In this document: positions 15,748 to 23,999 of the stretch, piece after piece
Layout: each line of letters starts with the position of its first letter
How positions within the stretch are numbered: the first letter of the stretch is position 1
Source of the DNA: F23-D06 sp045130275
Lineage (GTDB): Bacteria; Bacteroidota; Bacteroidia; Bacteroidales; WCHB1-69
Reading direction: 5' to 3'
Length of the DNA stretch: 49,474 nt
NCBI GenBank assembly: GCA_045130275.1
Contig: JBGUPL010000004.1
Coordinates: forward strand, 1-49,474
Notes under the pieces: model-generated
Seen by the model: only the letters and a program-made list of their open reading frames with translations
The model's database searches: none
Told to the model about the DNA's origin: nothing
Translations under genes and position numbers: made by a program

Positions 15748-18291
15748 TTACATCTGGAAGTTTATGCCCAAATAGAAGGTGGTGCCGAAGGCATAATAGT
15801 ACTTGTTGGCGTATTTGTTGACGTTATAGTTGGTGTAGTCGAAACGGTACTGCTCCCACGCGGTGGTTACTAACTTTTTGTTGTTCAGTAGGTTGGTAAC
15901 GCTGGCGTTGAATCCGATGTTGTATTTGTGCTTGATGCGCCACGACTTGCTCACGGAGATGTCCATCGTGAACTGCCCTTTCATGCGGGTCTGGTCGGCC
16001 ACCAAGTGGTAGAGCTCGGAGTTCTCGTCCAAGGAGCCGCGGGCGGTGGAGGTTCTGCGCTCGGGGTTCAGGTCGCAGTAAATCTTGTCGAACCAATTGC
16101 AGTTGAGATTCACCCACCAGTAGTTGTAGTTGAACTTGAGGCCTCCGGTGGCAGCCACTTGAGGCGTACCGGCCACGTGGAAGTTCTTCCAATAGACCGT
16201 GCGCTCCATCTGTCCGTCGAAATCGACGCCGTTCTCGGCGTTCATCGTCACGTGGGCGCGGTCAGTGTAGTGGTAGTCGGCCCATGTGCCCGCCAAAATC
16301 AGCGAGAACATGCTGCCTAACTTGATCTCGGCACCGGCTTCCACGCCGACGTGCAGCTCATCGATGTCTGAGATGGCGTAGTTGACCATGCTCGACATGT
16401 CATCGTTGTAAAAGCTGATCAGCCGAGTGGCGTTGTTTATCTTCGTGCCGAAGACCGTCGCCCGCATCTTGATGACTGGATAATTGAGGATGTAGGAGAG
16501 ATCGCCCGTGAAGATGGTTTCGGAGGTCAGATTATCGACGAACTTGTTGTTGATACGCGGCGAAAGGAAGGAATTGAGGATGTTCGGCGATTTGGTTTCA
16601 CCCAATCCGTTGAGCACTATGTAGTTGCGACCGTTGATCTTGTAGGTGACACCGGCTCTCGCGCCGTTGTCCATGTAGATTCGCGTCTCCGAGCGGCCGA
16701 GGGAATTGTCGGGGAAGCGGCCGTTCTGCATGTGACCGTTACGCCACAGCTCCGATGCGCCGAATAGAAGCCCGAAATAGAAATCCCAGTGGTTGTAGGT
16801 GGCCTTCACCATGCCCCAAACTTTCTGTTTGAAGACGTGGTAGTCGTAGTCGTAGCCGAAGACATCGCCTTCGTGGAGCGAGTCACCAATATGGAGAAGG
16901 TCGTTGTACTGCACGTTCTGGTCGGCGGGGAAGTCACCCTCGGAGAACTTGTCAACATCGAGCCAGTATGCACCGCCGAGCAGGTCGGCGATGGTTTTGT
17001 AGTTGTGCTGCTTGAAATGGTTCACGGAGGCGCCGGCGTAGATTTTCCAGTGATCGTTGATGGACCAGTTCAGGTTGGTGCTCACACCGCCCGTCAGCTG
17101 GTCGTAGCGACGGTTCTCCACCATGTACTGGGCGCGTTTGCCTTGCAATGCGGCCGTTTGGTTGACGTTGTAGAGGTGGTCCCAGTTGATCTGGGTGTAA
17201 CTTTGGTCGTTGTTCTGCCACAAGGCTAACACGTCGTAGTAGGCTTGGGAAGTGTCCTTGCCGTCAATCTGGTAGCTGGGCAGATAGCGGTAGTAGTCAG
17301 GGCGCGGATCCTGGGCATCATACCAGTTGAGGGAGGTGGTGTTGTTGAAACCGAAGGAGAGGCCTGCGGTGGTCTGCACGCTGACCTTGTTGTTCGCGGA
17401 GTTGAAGTTATGGGTCAACAGGATGGTGGGCTCGCATTGCGTGCGCATGCGGGCGTTGCGCTGTTTGCCCTGATACCAGCCCCAGTTGGCATTGTAGTAG
17501 TTGTTGCCCAAAAGGTCGTAAGCTTCCTGCACGGAGTTGGACTGCATGCCGCGCTGGATGTAGGAGGCGAAGGCCGCGAGGTTAAGCCAATGTTCGGAAT
17601 TGATCTTCTTCTCGGCGGCCACGAAACCGGCGAAACCGTTGTAGGTGGTGCCGTCAACGTAGGCCAGCCCGTTGCCGAAACGCGCCGACAGGGAGCCCGT
17701 GAACGCCCAGCCCTTGGCGGTGAGCCCGGTGCTGCCCGTCACCATCATACGGTTGGTGTAAGTTCGGTTCGAAAGCGAGTAGGTGGCGCGCACTTGCTTG
17801 CGGAAGTTGCTGGCCCGCAAATTGTAGTTGCTGACCCCGCCGATGTCCCCGAAGTCGAAAGTCGCCATGTTCAGACCTGTGATGTTCTCCGGATAACGGA
17901 AGATGTGGTTCAGACCGCCCCACTGTGAGAAGTTGGCACGGCCCGTCACCATATTGTTCATTTCGAAACCGTTGGCGAACACGCCCTGGTAGCGGTTGTC
18001 ATAACCACGCATCCGGAAATAGGCGATGCTGAACGTGTAGGAGGTGTTGTTGGTGTAAACGTCGGCACTGCTGTGGAGCAGACTCGGCACGTACTGTCCT
18101 CCGCCGCTGTCAAGGTCGTCGTCATCCGAATCCTCGTTCACCGCGGTGGTATTGTCTGACGGGTTCTCCCCGTCAACCACCACTTCCGTTTTCTGTTTTT
18201 TCTTGCCTTTTTTGTCCGTTTTGTTCTCCTGGGCGAAAATACTGCCACAACAGAACAGGGCCAAAACCGTCAGTAGTAGGAACTTCTTCAT
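15748..18291 (-). CDS. TonB-dependent receptor
   Basis: 847 aa. A signal peptide (MKKFLLLTVLALFCCGSIFA-Q) is followed by a Lys-rich then acidic low-complexity region (KTDKKGKKKQK; NEDSDDDDLDSGGGQ). A plug-like domain then begins (VPSLLHSSADVYTNNTSYTF, FRMRGYDNRYQGVFANGFEM, NATFDFGDIGGVSNYNLRA-like), and a long barrel ends TTFYLGINFQM with an aromatic terminal strand. The N-terminal CarboxypepD_reg domain common in SusC proteins is absent. It should import a ligand across the outer membrane using TonB energy. It heads an operon with two DUF5689 lipoproteins that probably help capture the ligand. Confidence 0.88.
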   Translation of the reverse strand: MKKFLLLTVLALFCCGSIFAQENKTDKKGKKKQKTEVVVDGENPSDNTTAVNEDSDDDDLDSGGGQYVPSLLHSSADVYTNNTSYTFSIAYFRMRGYDNRYQGVFANGFEMNNMVTGRANFSQWGGLNHIFRYPENITGLNMATFDFGDIGGVSNYNLRASNFRKQVRATYSLSNRTYTNRMMVTGSTGLTAKGWAFTGSLSARFGNGLAYVDGTTYNGFAGFVAAEKKINSEHWLNLAAFASYIQRGMQSNSVQEAYDLLGNNYYNANWGWYQGKQRNARMRTQCEPTILLTHNFNSANNKVSVQTTAGLSFGFNNTTSLNWYDAQDPRPDYYRYLPSYQIDGKDTSQAYYDVLALWQNNDQSYTQINWDHLYNVNQTAALQGKRAQYMVENRRYDQLTGGVSTNLNWSINDHWKIYAGASVNHFKQHNYKTIADLLGGAYWLDVDKFSEGDFPADQNVQYNDLLHIGDSLHEGDVFGYDYDYHVFKQKVWGMVKATYNHWDFYFGLLFGASELWRNGHMQNGRFPDNSLGRSETRIYMDNGARAGVTYKINGRNYIVLNGLGETKSPNILNSFLSPRINNKFVDNLTSETIFTGDLSYILNYPVIKMRATVFGTKINNATRLISFYNDDMSSMVNYAISDIDELHVGVEAGAEIKLGSMFSLILAGTWADYHYTDRAHVTMNAENGVDFDGQMERTVYWKNFHVAGTPQVAATGGLKFNYNYWWVNLNCNWFDKIYCDLNPERRTSTARGSLDENSELYHLVADQTRMKGQFTMDISVSKSWRIKHKYNIGFNASVTNLLNNKKLVTTAWEQYRFDYTNYNVNKYANKYYYAFGTTFYLGINFQM

Positions 18292-18327
18292 ATTTTATAA
18301 AATTATAATCCTATAATAATAATAAAA

Positions 18328-18356
18328 CGGCAAAGGTATAAAATATACTTTTGCCG
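18328..18356. repeat. 13-bp inverted repeat spanning the receptor promoter
   Basis: Arms CGGCAAAGGTATA (18328-18340) and TATACTTTTGCCG (18344-18356) pair with a single mismatch around AAA. The left arm contains the -7 element for the receptor, and on the minus strand the hairpin is followed by TTTTATTATT. It may be a weak terminator of the FISUMP gene, an operator, or both. Confidence 0.6.
18331..18338 (-). promoter_or_regulatory. -7 promoter element TACCTTTG for the receptor operon
   Basis: TACCTTTG on the minus strand, 39 bp before the receptor ATG, inside an inverted repeat. The right arm of that repeat carries TACTTTTG on the opposite strand, with no gene following it. Confidence 0.6.
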
Positions 18357-18437
18357 TTGTGGATTGTTGAAAAAATGTGAAAAAAAGATGGGGAGGGTTA
18401 AAACGATTAGGCGTTGGTCACAGGCGATATCTGAAGA

Positions 18438-19826
18438 TTAGTCGCGGATGCAGCGCACCGAACGGCCGTATTCTTTGTTGCTGTTGGAACTGTTGACGGT
18501 TGCAAGAATGGCGGCTATGCTGTAGGAATTCGCGAAGGCACCGGTAGAGGACGTAGAGGTCCAGAAAAGGGTTTCGAAACCAGAACTGCTGAACGACGAG
18601 GTCTGACCGCATCCCGCAGGAACAGCGGAGAATCCTGTGGCGTTGTTATCGCTTTGGTTGTTGCCTGGCGCGCAGTTGCCCGAGAAAGTGCCCCAATGCT
18701 CTTTGGAGGCCAAGGACTTGGCAATGTATGCGAGGTTGTTGTTGCACTTGTAGGCACTAATGTTGCTCACATAGTTGAATAGATTGGCCCATTCGTCTTT
18801 ATCTGGCACGTGCCAGCCGGACGGACAGATGCCCCTGCGGCCAATGAACGAGTCAGAGATGTATGTGGTAGCGGTGGTGTCCATCGCGCCAGACCAGTTG
18901 TACAACAAACCTCGGTCAACCAACGGAATAGGGGAGGATGAGTAATCGTAGTAGTATGCCACGTAGCAGCTGGTCAGATTCCCGCCTGCCGTGAGGTGTC
19001 CATTCGGCGAAGTGGTGCAGCGCATGTTCTCCCTCATCCAACACTTGCCGCCGATTTGTACGGTGTTGTAAACGTTGCCTTCGTGGTCGGTCACGGTGGC
19101 AGCATCAGGACAGGGCATGCCGTCGCCGGAAACCACTCCCATAAATCGCAGCACGACCGTCTCCGAGGCGTTCTGCGGTTGCGTAACAGTCTGGCTCACC
19201 ACTTCTGCACCGTTGACCACGGCATAACCCTCATATTCCATCATGTCGCCGAGATCAAACGGTTTGGTAGTATGGGATTTCGGCGCGAAAGCAGGTACCA
19301 TCGACAGTCCCACATACTCAATAGCGTTGGAAGAACCACCGTTGCACACCATTTTGATGGAAGAGACCTTGCCTCTCTGCCGTGCGGTCAACATATAGGT
19401 GCCGGCGGTGGAAAGTCCCACCTGAAAACGGTGGATGCCACGCGGTAGAGACGTTTCTTGGAAAGTCTCCATGATGCGTCCGTTTATATCAGATATCTCC
19501 AACGTCACTTTCCCCTTGTCGGCCACCGATAATTCCACTTCGGTCATGCCGCTGAAAGGGTTCGGATTATTTTGCGACAATTTCAGGGACGGCGTCCACC
19601 TTGTTCCTGCATCTTCAATTCCCGTGCCGATCTGCAAGGTGAGGGTGGTGTCGGGCCAAAAGACAGTCTCCTGCCAATTTCGGGTGTAGTTGGTGATGGT
19701 CACGCTGTCCAGCTGCACGTAATGGCCGGTGGCATCACGGCCGGTGAATTGGAGGGTGACGGTTTGGGCGGACAAACTCGCCGCTGCAAACAAGGGCGCC
19801 AATACAATAAGCAGATGTTTTTTCAT
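18438..19826 (-). CDS. FISUMP-domain surface protein with internal sorting-domain-like region
   Basis: 462 aa. A signal peptide (MKKHLLIVLAPLFAAASLSA-Q) is followed by a short beta domain (VTLQFTGRDATGHYVQLDSV). Residues 82-160 look like a T9SS type A sorting domain (LSQNNPNPF, EISDINGRIMET, AGTYMLTARQ, KMV), yet here the domain is internal. The C-terminal half, about 255-462, is a FISUMP domain: DHEGNVYNTVQIGGKCWMRE, LLYNWSGAMD, GICPSGWHVPDKDEW, GFSAVPAGC and final SVRCIRD. It has the same architecture as the gene at 47983. Its promoter is ECF-like and shared with the gene at 10452. Secretion is clear; function is unknown. Confidence 0.85.
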   Translation of the reverse strand: MKKHLLIVLAPLFAAASLSAQTVTLQFTGRDATGHYVQLDSVTITNYTRNWQETVFWPDTTLTLQIGTGIEDAGTRWTPSLKLSQNNPNPFSGMTEVELSVADKGKVTLEISDINGRIMETFQETSLPRGIHRFQVGLSTAGTYMLTARQRGKVSSIKMVCNGGSSNAIEYVGLSMVPAFAPKSHTTKPFDLGDMMEYEGYAVVNGAEVVSQTVTQPQNASETVVLRFMGVVSGDGMPCPDAATVTDHEGNVYNTVQIGGKCWMRENMRCTTSPNGHLTAGGNLTSCYVAYYYDYSSSPIPLVDRGLLYNWSGAMDTTATTYISDSFIGRRGICPSGWHVPDKDEWANLFNYVSNISAYKCNNNLAYIAKSLASKEHWGTFSGNCAPGNNQSDNNATGFSAVPAGCGQTSSFSSSGFETLFWTSTSSTGAFANSYSIAAILATVNSSNSNKEYGRSVRCIRD

Positions 19827-19876
19827 AAAGTTTGAGGTTTAAAGGTGAAAAGATGGAACATCTTCATACTTGCATT

Positions 19877-19903
19877 GTCGCACGATGCCGTGATTATGTT
19901 ACA
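19877..19903 (-). promoter_or_regulatory. Candidate ECF-sigma promoter (TGTAAC, 17 bp, CGAC)
   Basis: On the minus strand TGTAAC (19898-19903) and CGAC (19877-19880) are 17 bp apart, and CGAC ends 50 bp before the ATG at 19826. The upstream block ACAAAAAAATT...ATTTT and the motif GACAAxGCA are also shared with the copy at 12909-12935. No TAnnTTTG element was found in this leader. Confidence 0.6.
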
Positions 19904-20009
19904 ATGAAAATAATTTTTTTGTTTTATATTTGAAAATCAATGTGTTATATTGACTTTGTCTCGGCATTGCGGACGCAAACAGGATAATGGGATAGCCCCC
20001 CATTACTCT

Positions 20010-21440
20010 TTATTTTCCTTTTACTACTTTCAGAACGGGATGCCCACATCTCGTGAACAATTCTGTAATACGTACAATCGACTCCAGCGCTTCGGGCGCA
20101 ATGGTGGTCTCAATCTGTCCGTATTCGTCGGGGCTTCCTGTAGTGCAAGGCTGTAGCAGGTGGTTTAATCCTGGCATCTTGTAGAAGTAGTATAACGTCT
20201 TGCCGGTCAAGTATTTGTCCATAATCTTCTCCGTGGTGTTCGCATCAATCTGCAGGTCTTTCTGCCCCGAGATGGCAAACACTGGGGCCTTGATTTTCTT
20301 GAGGTATTTTTTCGGGTCGATGCGGAAAAGCTCGTAGTACCATGGCGAGCTAAAGGTCTGTATGGCCGTGAATTTGTTTTCCGGTGTCATGTTGTATTTA
20401 ACTTTCTCTTCGTCGGTGAGTTTTGCGGAGAGTTCGTCCCACACTTTGCTGATCTTTTCCGCACATTCATCTTTGTTTTTGCATTTCTTAATGATGCTGT
20501 AGATGCGCTTGTTGATGGCATTACCGTTCGCCATTTCCTTTTCCGTCAGCTCTCCCGAGGCGCGGGCGATGGCTTCGCTCTGGTAGAGCAGGATTTCGTC
20601 AATCGGCTGTGCCACACCGCCAAGGTGGATGGTGAAATCCACCCGATGGTCGTCGGCCGCCACCATGCTGGCCACCAAACTGCCCTCGCTGTGACCCAAC
20701 AATCCGATTTTAACTCCTTGTAAGTCTTTGCGTTGCAATAGAGAGTCCAGAATCAGCCGCACGCCGTCGGCAAAGTCGTAAGTGGTGGATTTGCGGAAGA
20801 TGGCCACGGGGAAGTCGTCGTAACGGTAGGTGGCGAATCCGGCCTTGGTGAGCGTGTCGGCGATGACGGCGAAGGGTTTGTGCGCGAACAGAGACTCGTC
20901 ACGGTCCTGCCAGCCCGACCCGCTGATGAAGATGATGAGCCCATTCGGGGTGCTGTCGGGCAGGGTCAACGTTCCGTTGATGAGGGGCTTCTTGCCGCTG
21001 CGGTCGCGGAAGTTGACCTCCTCGGTACGGTAAGGGTAGGGTGGTTTGGGAGTCTGCGGTCGCGGGAAAAGCTTCCGTTGCGCACCCTGCGACAAGATGC
21101 AGTCGAACTTTTTCCCGTATTGCGTGCAGGTACCCGTAAAGCGCTGCCCGTCAGAGGAAATCCGCCCTTCGTAACTCAGGTTGAAGTCAGGGACGCGGAA
21201 CGACAGCACAGAGTCTGCGTAACGCAGGTTCGAGACCGGCTGCCCCGAGAAGTACTGGTCGGGACTGTCCAATTCGGCATAGAGCGTGTCGGCCTGGTAT
21301 TCCAGTTGCAAGCCGATGGTCAGGGAATCTTTCTTCGTGATAGCGATCTTGCCCTCCCAGTAGCCGGAAAGGTTCTGGGCGGAGAGGGTGTATGTCGCGC
21401 ACAGGAATAAAATACTAAACAAAACAAACGACTGTCTCAT
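20010..21440 (-). CDS. Secreted alpha/beta hydrolase
   Basis: 476 aa with a signal peptide (MRQSFVLFSILFLCATYTLS-AQ). Residues about 25-130 form a beta-rich N-terminal domain (LSGYWEGKIAI...). The hydrolase domain shows the oxyanion region FISGSGWQDRDES, the nucleophile elbow GHSEGS with Ser at about residue 250, an acidic residue in SGQKDLQI and the catalytic His in PGLNHLLQP, so the triad looks complete. This is the pattern of periplasmic serine esterases or acyl hydrolases of Bacteroidota; the substrate cannot be told. It starts 8 bp from the NUDIX stop codon, so the two are one operon. Confidence 0.85.
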   Translation of the reverse strand: MRQSFVLFSILFLCATYTLSAQNLSGYWEGKIAITKKDSLTIGLQLEYQADTLYAELDSPDQYFSGQPVSNLRYADSVLSFRVPDFNLSYEGRISSDGQRFTGTCTQYGKKFDCILSQGAQRKLFPRPQTPKPPYPYRTEEVNFRDRSGKKPLINGTLTLPDSTPNGLIIFISGSGWQDRDESLFAHKPFAVIADTLTKAGFATYRYDDFPVAIFRKSTTYDFADGVRLILDSLLQRKDLQGVKIGLLGHSEGSLVASMVAADDHRVDFTIHLGGVAQPIDEILLYQSEAIARASGELTEKEMANGNAINKRIYSIIKKCKNKDECAEKISKVWDELSAKLTDEEKVKYNMTPENKFTAIQTFSSPWYYELFRIDPKKYLKKIKAPVFAISGQKDLQIDANTTEKIMDKYLTGKTLYYFYKMPGLNHLLQPCTTGSPDEYGQIETTIAPEALESIVRITELFTRCGHPVLKVVKGK

Positions 21441-21443
21441 AAC

Positions 21444-21471
21444 AACTACTAACTACTAACTGCTAACTGTC
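21444..21471. repeat. Period-7 tandem repeat that encodes the NUDIX C-terminus
   Basis: Units AACTACT, AACTACT, AACTGCT, AACTGTC. On the minus strand the tract encodes the last residues QLAVSS and the stop codon of the NUDIX gene and continues into the gap before the hydrolase start. Confidence 0.7.
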
Positions 21472-21943
21472 CCCACAGCTCCCGCAGCGATAAATACGAG
21501 TCATGCAGCCTTTCTGCCACCTCCTCTCGCGGCACCCAAACCGCCTGACTGATGTCCTCTTCGGTCTGCGGGACAAGCGACTGCATCGGAGCCTGCATGG
21601 CGTACCAGTGGGTGATTTTCAGGATGGGTGTGCCGTGCAGAATGTAAGTGTGATACGTGTTCGGAAGAGGCTCTTGCAGGGTGATGTCGTGCAGGCCGGT
21701 TTCCTCCTCCACCTCGCGCAGGGCGGCTGTCGGCCAGTCCTCGCCGGCCTCGACCTTGCCTTTGGGGAAGTCCCAGCAACCGTAACGGAAAATCATGAGG
21801 ATTTCGTCGTTTTCGTCGGACACGATGCCTCCGGCCGCGTGGATGATGCGGAAATCCTGCGCGAAACGGGACCATTCCTGCTCGTCACGCAACACCACGG
21901 GTCTGTTCTCGTGGAAAACCGTCAAAGAGTAATTGTTGTTCAT
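21449..21943 (-). CDS. NUDIX hydrolase
   Basis: 164 aa. The Nudix box is complete: GKVEAGEDWPTAALREVEEE followed by TGL. The fold start AAGGIVSDENDEILMIFRYG and PKGK are typical. Family members hydrolyse nucleoside diphosphates linked to another group; this one is closest in feel to ADP-ribose or diadenosine-type hydrolases, but the substrate is not decidable. The ATG at 21943 (MNNNYSL) is used since the TTG at 21970 lies in the promoter. The last residues lie in a period-7 repeat. Confidence 0.88.
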   Translation of the reverse strand: MNNNYSLTVFHENRPVVLRDEQEWSRFAQDFRIIHAAGGIVSDENDEILMIFRYGCWDFPKGKVEAGEDWPTAALREVEEETGLHDITLQEPLPNTYHTYILHGTPILKITHWYAMQAPMQSLVPQTEEDISQAVWVPREEVAERLHDSYLSLRELWGQLAVSS

Positions 21944-21967
21944 AACCGTTCGTTTGGATAACGGCGG

Positions 21968-21975
21968 CAAAGATA
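21968..21975 (-). promoter_or_regulatory. -7 promoter element TATCTTTG for NUDIX-hydrolase
   Basis: TATCTTTG on the minus strand, 25 bp before the NUDIX ATG, in the 46-bp gap after the nitroreductase gene. Confidence 0.65.
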
Positions 21976-21989
21976 CAAAAATAAATCGG

Positions 21990-22817
21990 CTAGATCACAA
22001 ACCCCTGCCGTTCCAACGTCTCCTTCAGCACCTTGGCGAAATGCTCGTTGTCGGGCTGCGTGTAGCGGTGCTTGGTGAAGACCTGCGCGAGGTTGTCGCA
22101 GTCGGGGTTCTCGGCGAGGATCTGTTTTGTCTCGGCGGAATTTTCCTTCTCTCGGTAGAGCTCGTCGATGCGTTGCTCGTCGTAATCGTGGTAAACTTCT
22201 TGGTGCACAAAGGTTTCCACGGGCAGTTTCTGCGTCAGGGCTGGCTTTTGCACAGGGTATCCCATCGGGATGCAGGCCACGGGGATGACGTGCTTGGGCA
22301 ACTGCAACGTTTCCACGAACTTATCGACATTGTAGGTGATGGTGCCGAGCCAGCAGAAGCCGAGTCCGAGGGCTTCGGCGGCCACGCAGGCGTTCTGGGC
22401 GGCGATGAGCGCGTCGGTGACGGCCCAGTGGTACGACTGCAAATTGCTGTAAGCCTCGGTGTTGGCGTCGCGGAACCGGCAGTATTGGTTGAAACGCCGG
22501 AAGTCAGCGCAGAAGGTGAGGATCACTGGCGCTGTGGTCGCCATCGGCTGGTTGAAGTGGAACGGCGCAAGCTTGGCTTTCATGGCCTCGTCGCGGGTCA
22601 CAATGACGCTGAACAGCTGCATGTTGCCCATCGTGGAGCCGCTGCATGCCGCTTTGAGGATCAGGCTCAGTTTTTCGTCGTCCACGGGACGGTCGCTGTA
22701 TTCGCGCACGCTCACGTGGCTGAAGAGGGTTTCCAAAGTGGGATTGTAATCTGATTTAATCACGCCAACGCCACCGCAATGGGGGCATACGGAATTGGAT
22801 GCTTGGTCTTTGCTCAT
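21990..22817 (-). CDS. Nitroreductase-family FMN oxidoreductase
   Basis: 275 aa. The N-terminus carries a CPHCGG motif that may bind zinc, an addition to the usual fold. The nitroreductase core follows: SHVSVREYSDRPVDDEKL, AACSGSTMGNMQLFSVIVT with the FMN-phosphate region, and ALGLGFCWLGTI. It resembles the NADPH-dependent flavin/nitro reductases (NfrA/FRP type), which reduce nitro compounds, quinones or flavins. It is divergent from the VOC gene, with the two -7 elements 52 bp apart. Confidence 0.88.
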   Translation of the reverse strand: MSKDQASNSVCPHCGGVGVIKSDYNPTLETLFSHVSVREYSDRPVDDEKLSLILKAACSGSTMGNMQLFSVIVTRDEAMKAKLAPFHFNQPMATTAPVILTFCADFRRFNQYCRFRDANTEAYSNLQSYHWAVTDALIAAQNACVAAEALGLGFCWLGTITYNVDKFVETLQLPKHVIPVACIPMGYPVQKPALTQKLPVETFVHQEVYHDYDEQRIDELYREKENSAETKQILAENPDCDNLAQVFTKHRYTQPDNEHFAKVLKETLERQGFVI

Positions 22818-22837
22818 ACTGTTGTTTTTTTCCGCCG

Positions 22838-22845
22838 CAAAAGTA
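22838..22845 (-). promoter_or_regulatory. -7 promoter element TACTTTTG for nitroreductase
   Basis: TACTTTTG on the minus strand, 20 bp before the ATG at 22817. Confidence 0.65.
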
Positions 22846-22897
22846 CGTTTTTTTGCTTTCCATTGCTTTTTTTTGTGGAAGTGGTTATAAAAAAATA

Positions 22898-22905
22898 TAT
22901 CTTTG
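22898..22905 (+). promoter_or_regulatory. -7 promoter element TATCTTTG for VOC-hdrC
   Basis: TATCTTTG lies 19 bp before the ATG at 22925; TTTG at 22872-22875 fits the -33 element. The leader would be about 12 nt. Confidence 0.7.
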
Positions 22906-22924
22906 CAGTTTAAAATTGACGATT

Positions 22925-23998
22925 ATGAGTGAATACTATCTAGTTGGTATCCAGCAGGTTGGCATAGGCACTGAAGATATGATGGCTTCTTGGAAATGGT
23001 ATGCTGATATGTTTCAGATGAATGTCCGTATGCTGGAGGATGACACGGTGGCGGAGCGCATGCTGCCCTATACGAACCAAAAACCCGAGAAACGTCATGC
23101 CTGCATTGCCGCGAACCTTCAGGGAGGGGGCGGCTTCGAAATATGGCAATATTCAGAAAGAAAACCCATCCCCATTGACTTTGATGTGCAGATGGGCGAC
23201 TTGGGTGTCTTTTGCGCCAAGATCAAAACCCATGACATTGCCGCTTACCATGCGGAACTGGCTTCGAAATACAAGAATATCACCCAGATCGGTGTCGAGC
23301 CGAACGGAATGCCCACCTTCTACATTTATGACCCCAACGGAAACCTTTTCCAAGTTGTGGAGGACAAATATGTCTTCATCGACGAGAATCGTTATTCCGG
23401 CGGCGTGGTGGGCGCCATGATCGGTGTTTCGGACATCGACAAGGCGTTGACTGTTTACAGGGATATTCTCGGATATGACACCGTCGTTTACGATAAAGTC
23501 GGTGTCTTCAGCGATTGGCAGACCCTGCGGGGCGGCACCCAACAGTATCGCAGGGTGCTTCTGTCCCATTCGCAGCCCTTCCAGGGACCGTTTGTGAACA
23601 TGTACGGAAGCAGCACGATCGAGCTGGTGCAAGCGTTGGAGCGCACGCCCAGGAAAATCTTTGAAAAACCCCGCCAGTGGGGTGACCCCGGTTACATCCA
23701 GATTTGTTTCGATGTGGTCAACATGCGCGCCCTGGAGGAGCATTGCCGACAGCACGGGCACCCGTTCACCGTTGACAGCTGCCCCGGCGACGGCAACTTC
23801 GACATGGGACTCGCTTCCGGTCATTTCACCTATATCGAGGATCCTGACGGCACCCTGATCGAGTTTGTGGAGATCCACAAGATCCCGGTCAGCAACCGTT
23901 TCAACATCTGCATAAACCTTATGAAGCGAGACCGGTCTAAACCACTGCCTACATTCCTTTTCCGTCTGATGAAACTGAACCGCGTAAAATTCGATTAA
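22925..23998 (+). CDS. Double VOC (glyoxalase-fold) protein
   Basis: 357 aa with two VOC domains. The first (about 5-155) runs from VGIQQVGIGTEDMMASWKWY to FYIYDPNGNLFQVVED. The second (about 160-325) runs from GAMIGVSDIDKALTVYRDIL to FTYIEDPDGTLIEFVEIHKI. The paired domains could form a metal site like those of extradiol dioxygenases, isomerases or glyoxalases. The last about 30 residues are basic (MKRDRSKPLPTFLFRLMKLN). The stop codon is 1 bp before the ATG of an HdrC-like gene, which suggests joint action on a redox-active small molecule. The ATG at 22925 is fixed by the promoter at 22898. Confidence 0.82.
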   Translation: MSEYYLVGIQQVGIGTEDMMASWKWYADMFQMNVRMLEDDTVAERMLPYTNQKPEKRHACIAANLQGGGGFEIWQYSERKPIPIDFDVQMGDLGVFCAKIKTHDIAAYHAELASKYKNITQIGVEPNGMPTFYIYDPNGNLFQVVEDKYVFIDENRYSGGVVGAMIGVSDIDKALTVYRDILGYDTVVYDKVGVFSDWQTLRGGTQQYRRVLLSHSQPFQGPFVNMYGSSTIELVQALERTPRKIFEKPRQWGDPGYIQICFDVVNMRALEEHCRQHGHPFTVDSCPGDGNFDMGLASGHFTYIEDPDGTLIEFVEIHKIPVSNRFNICINLMKRDRSKPLPTFLFRLMKLNRVKFD

Positions 23999-23999
23999 T

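Noticed and set aside
12996..18291. A classical polysaccharide-utilisation locus (SusC/SusD)
   Set aside because: No SusD fold and no carbohydrate-active enzymes are present; the lipoproteins match DUF5689.
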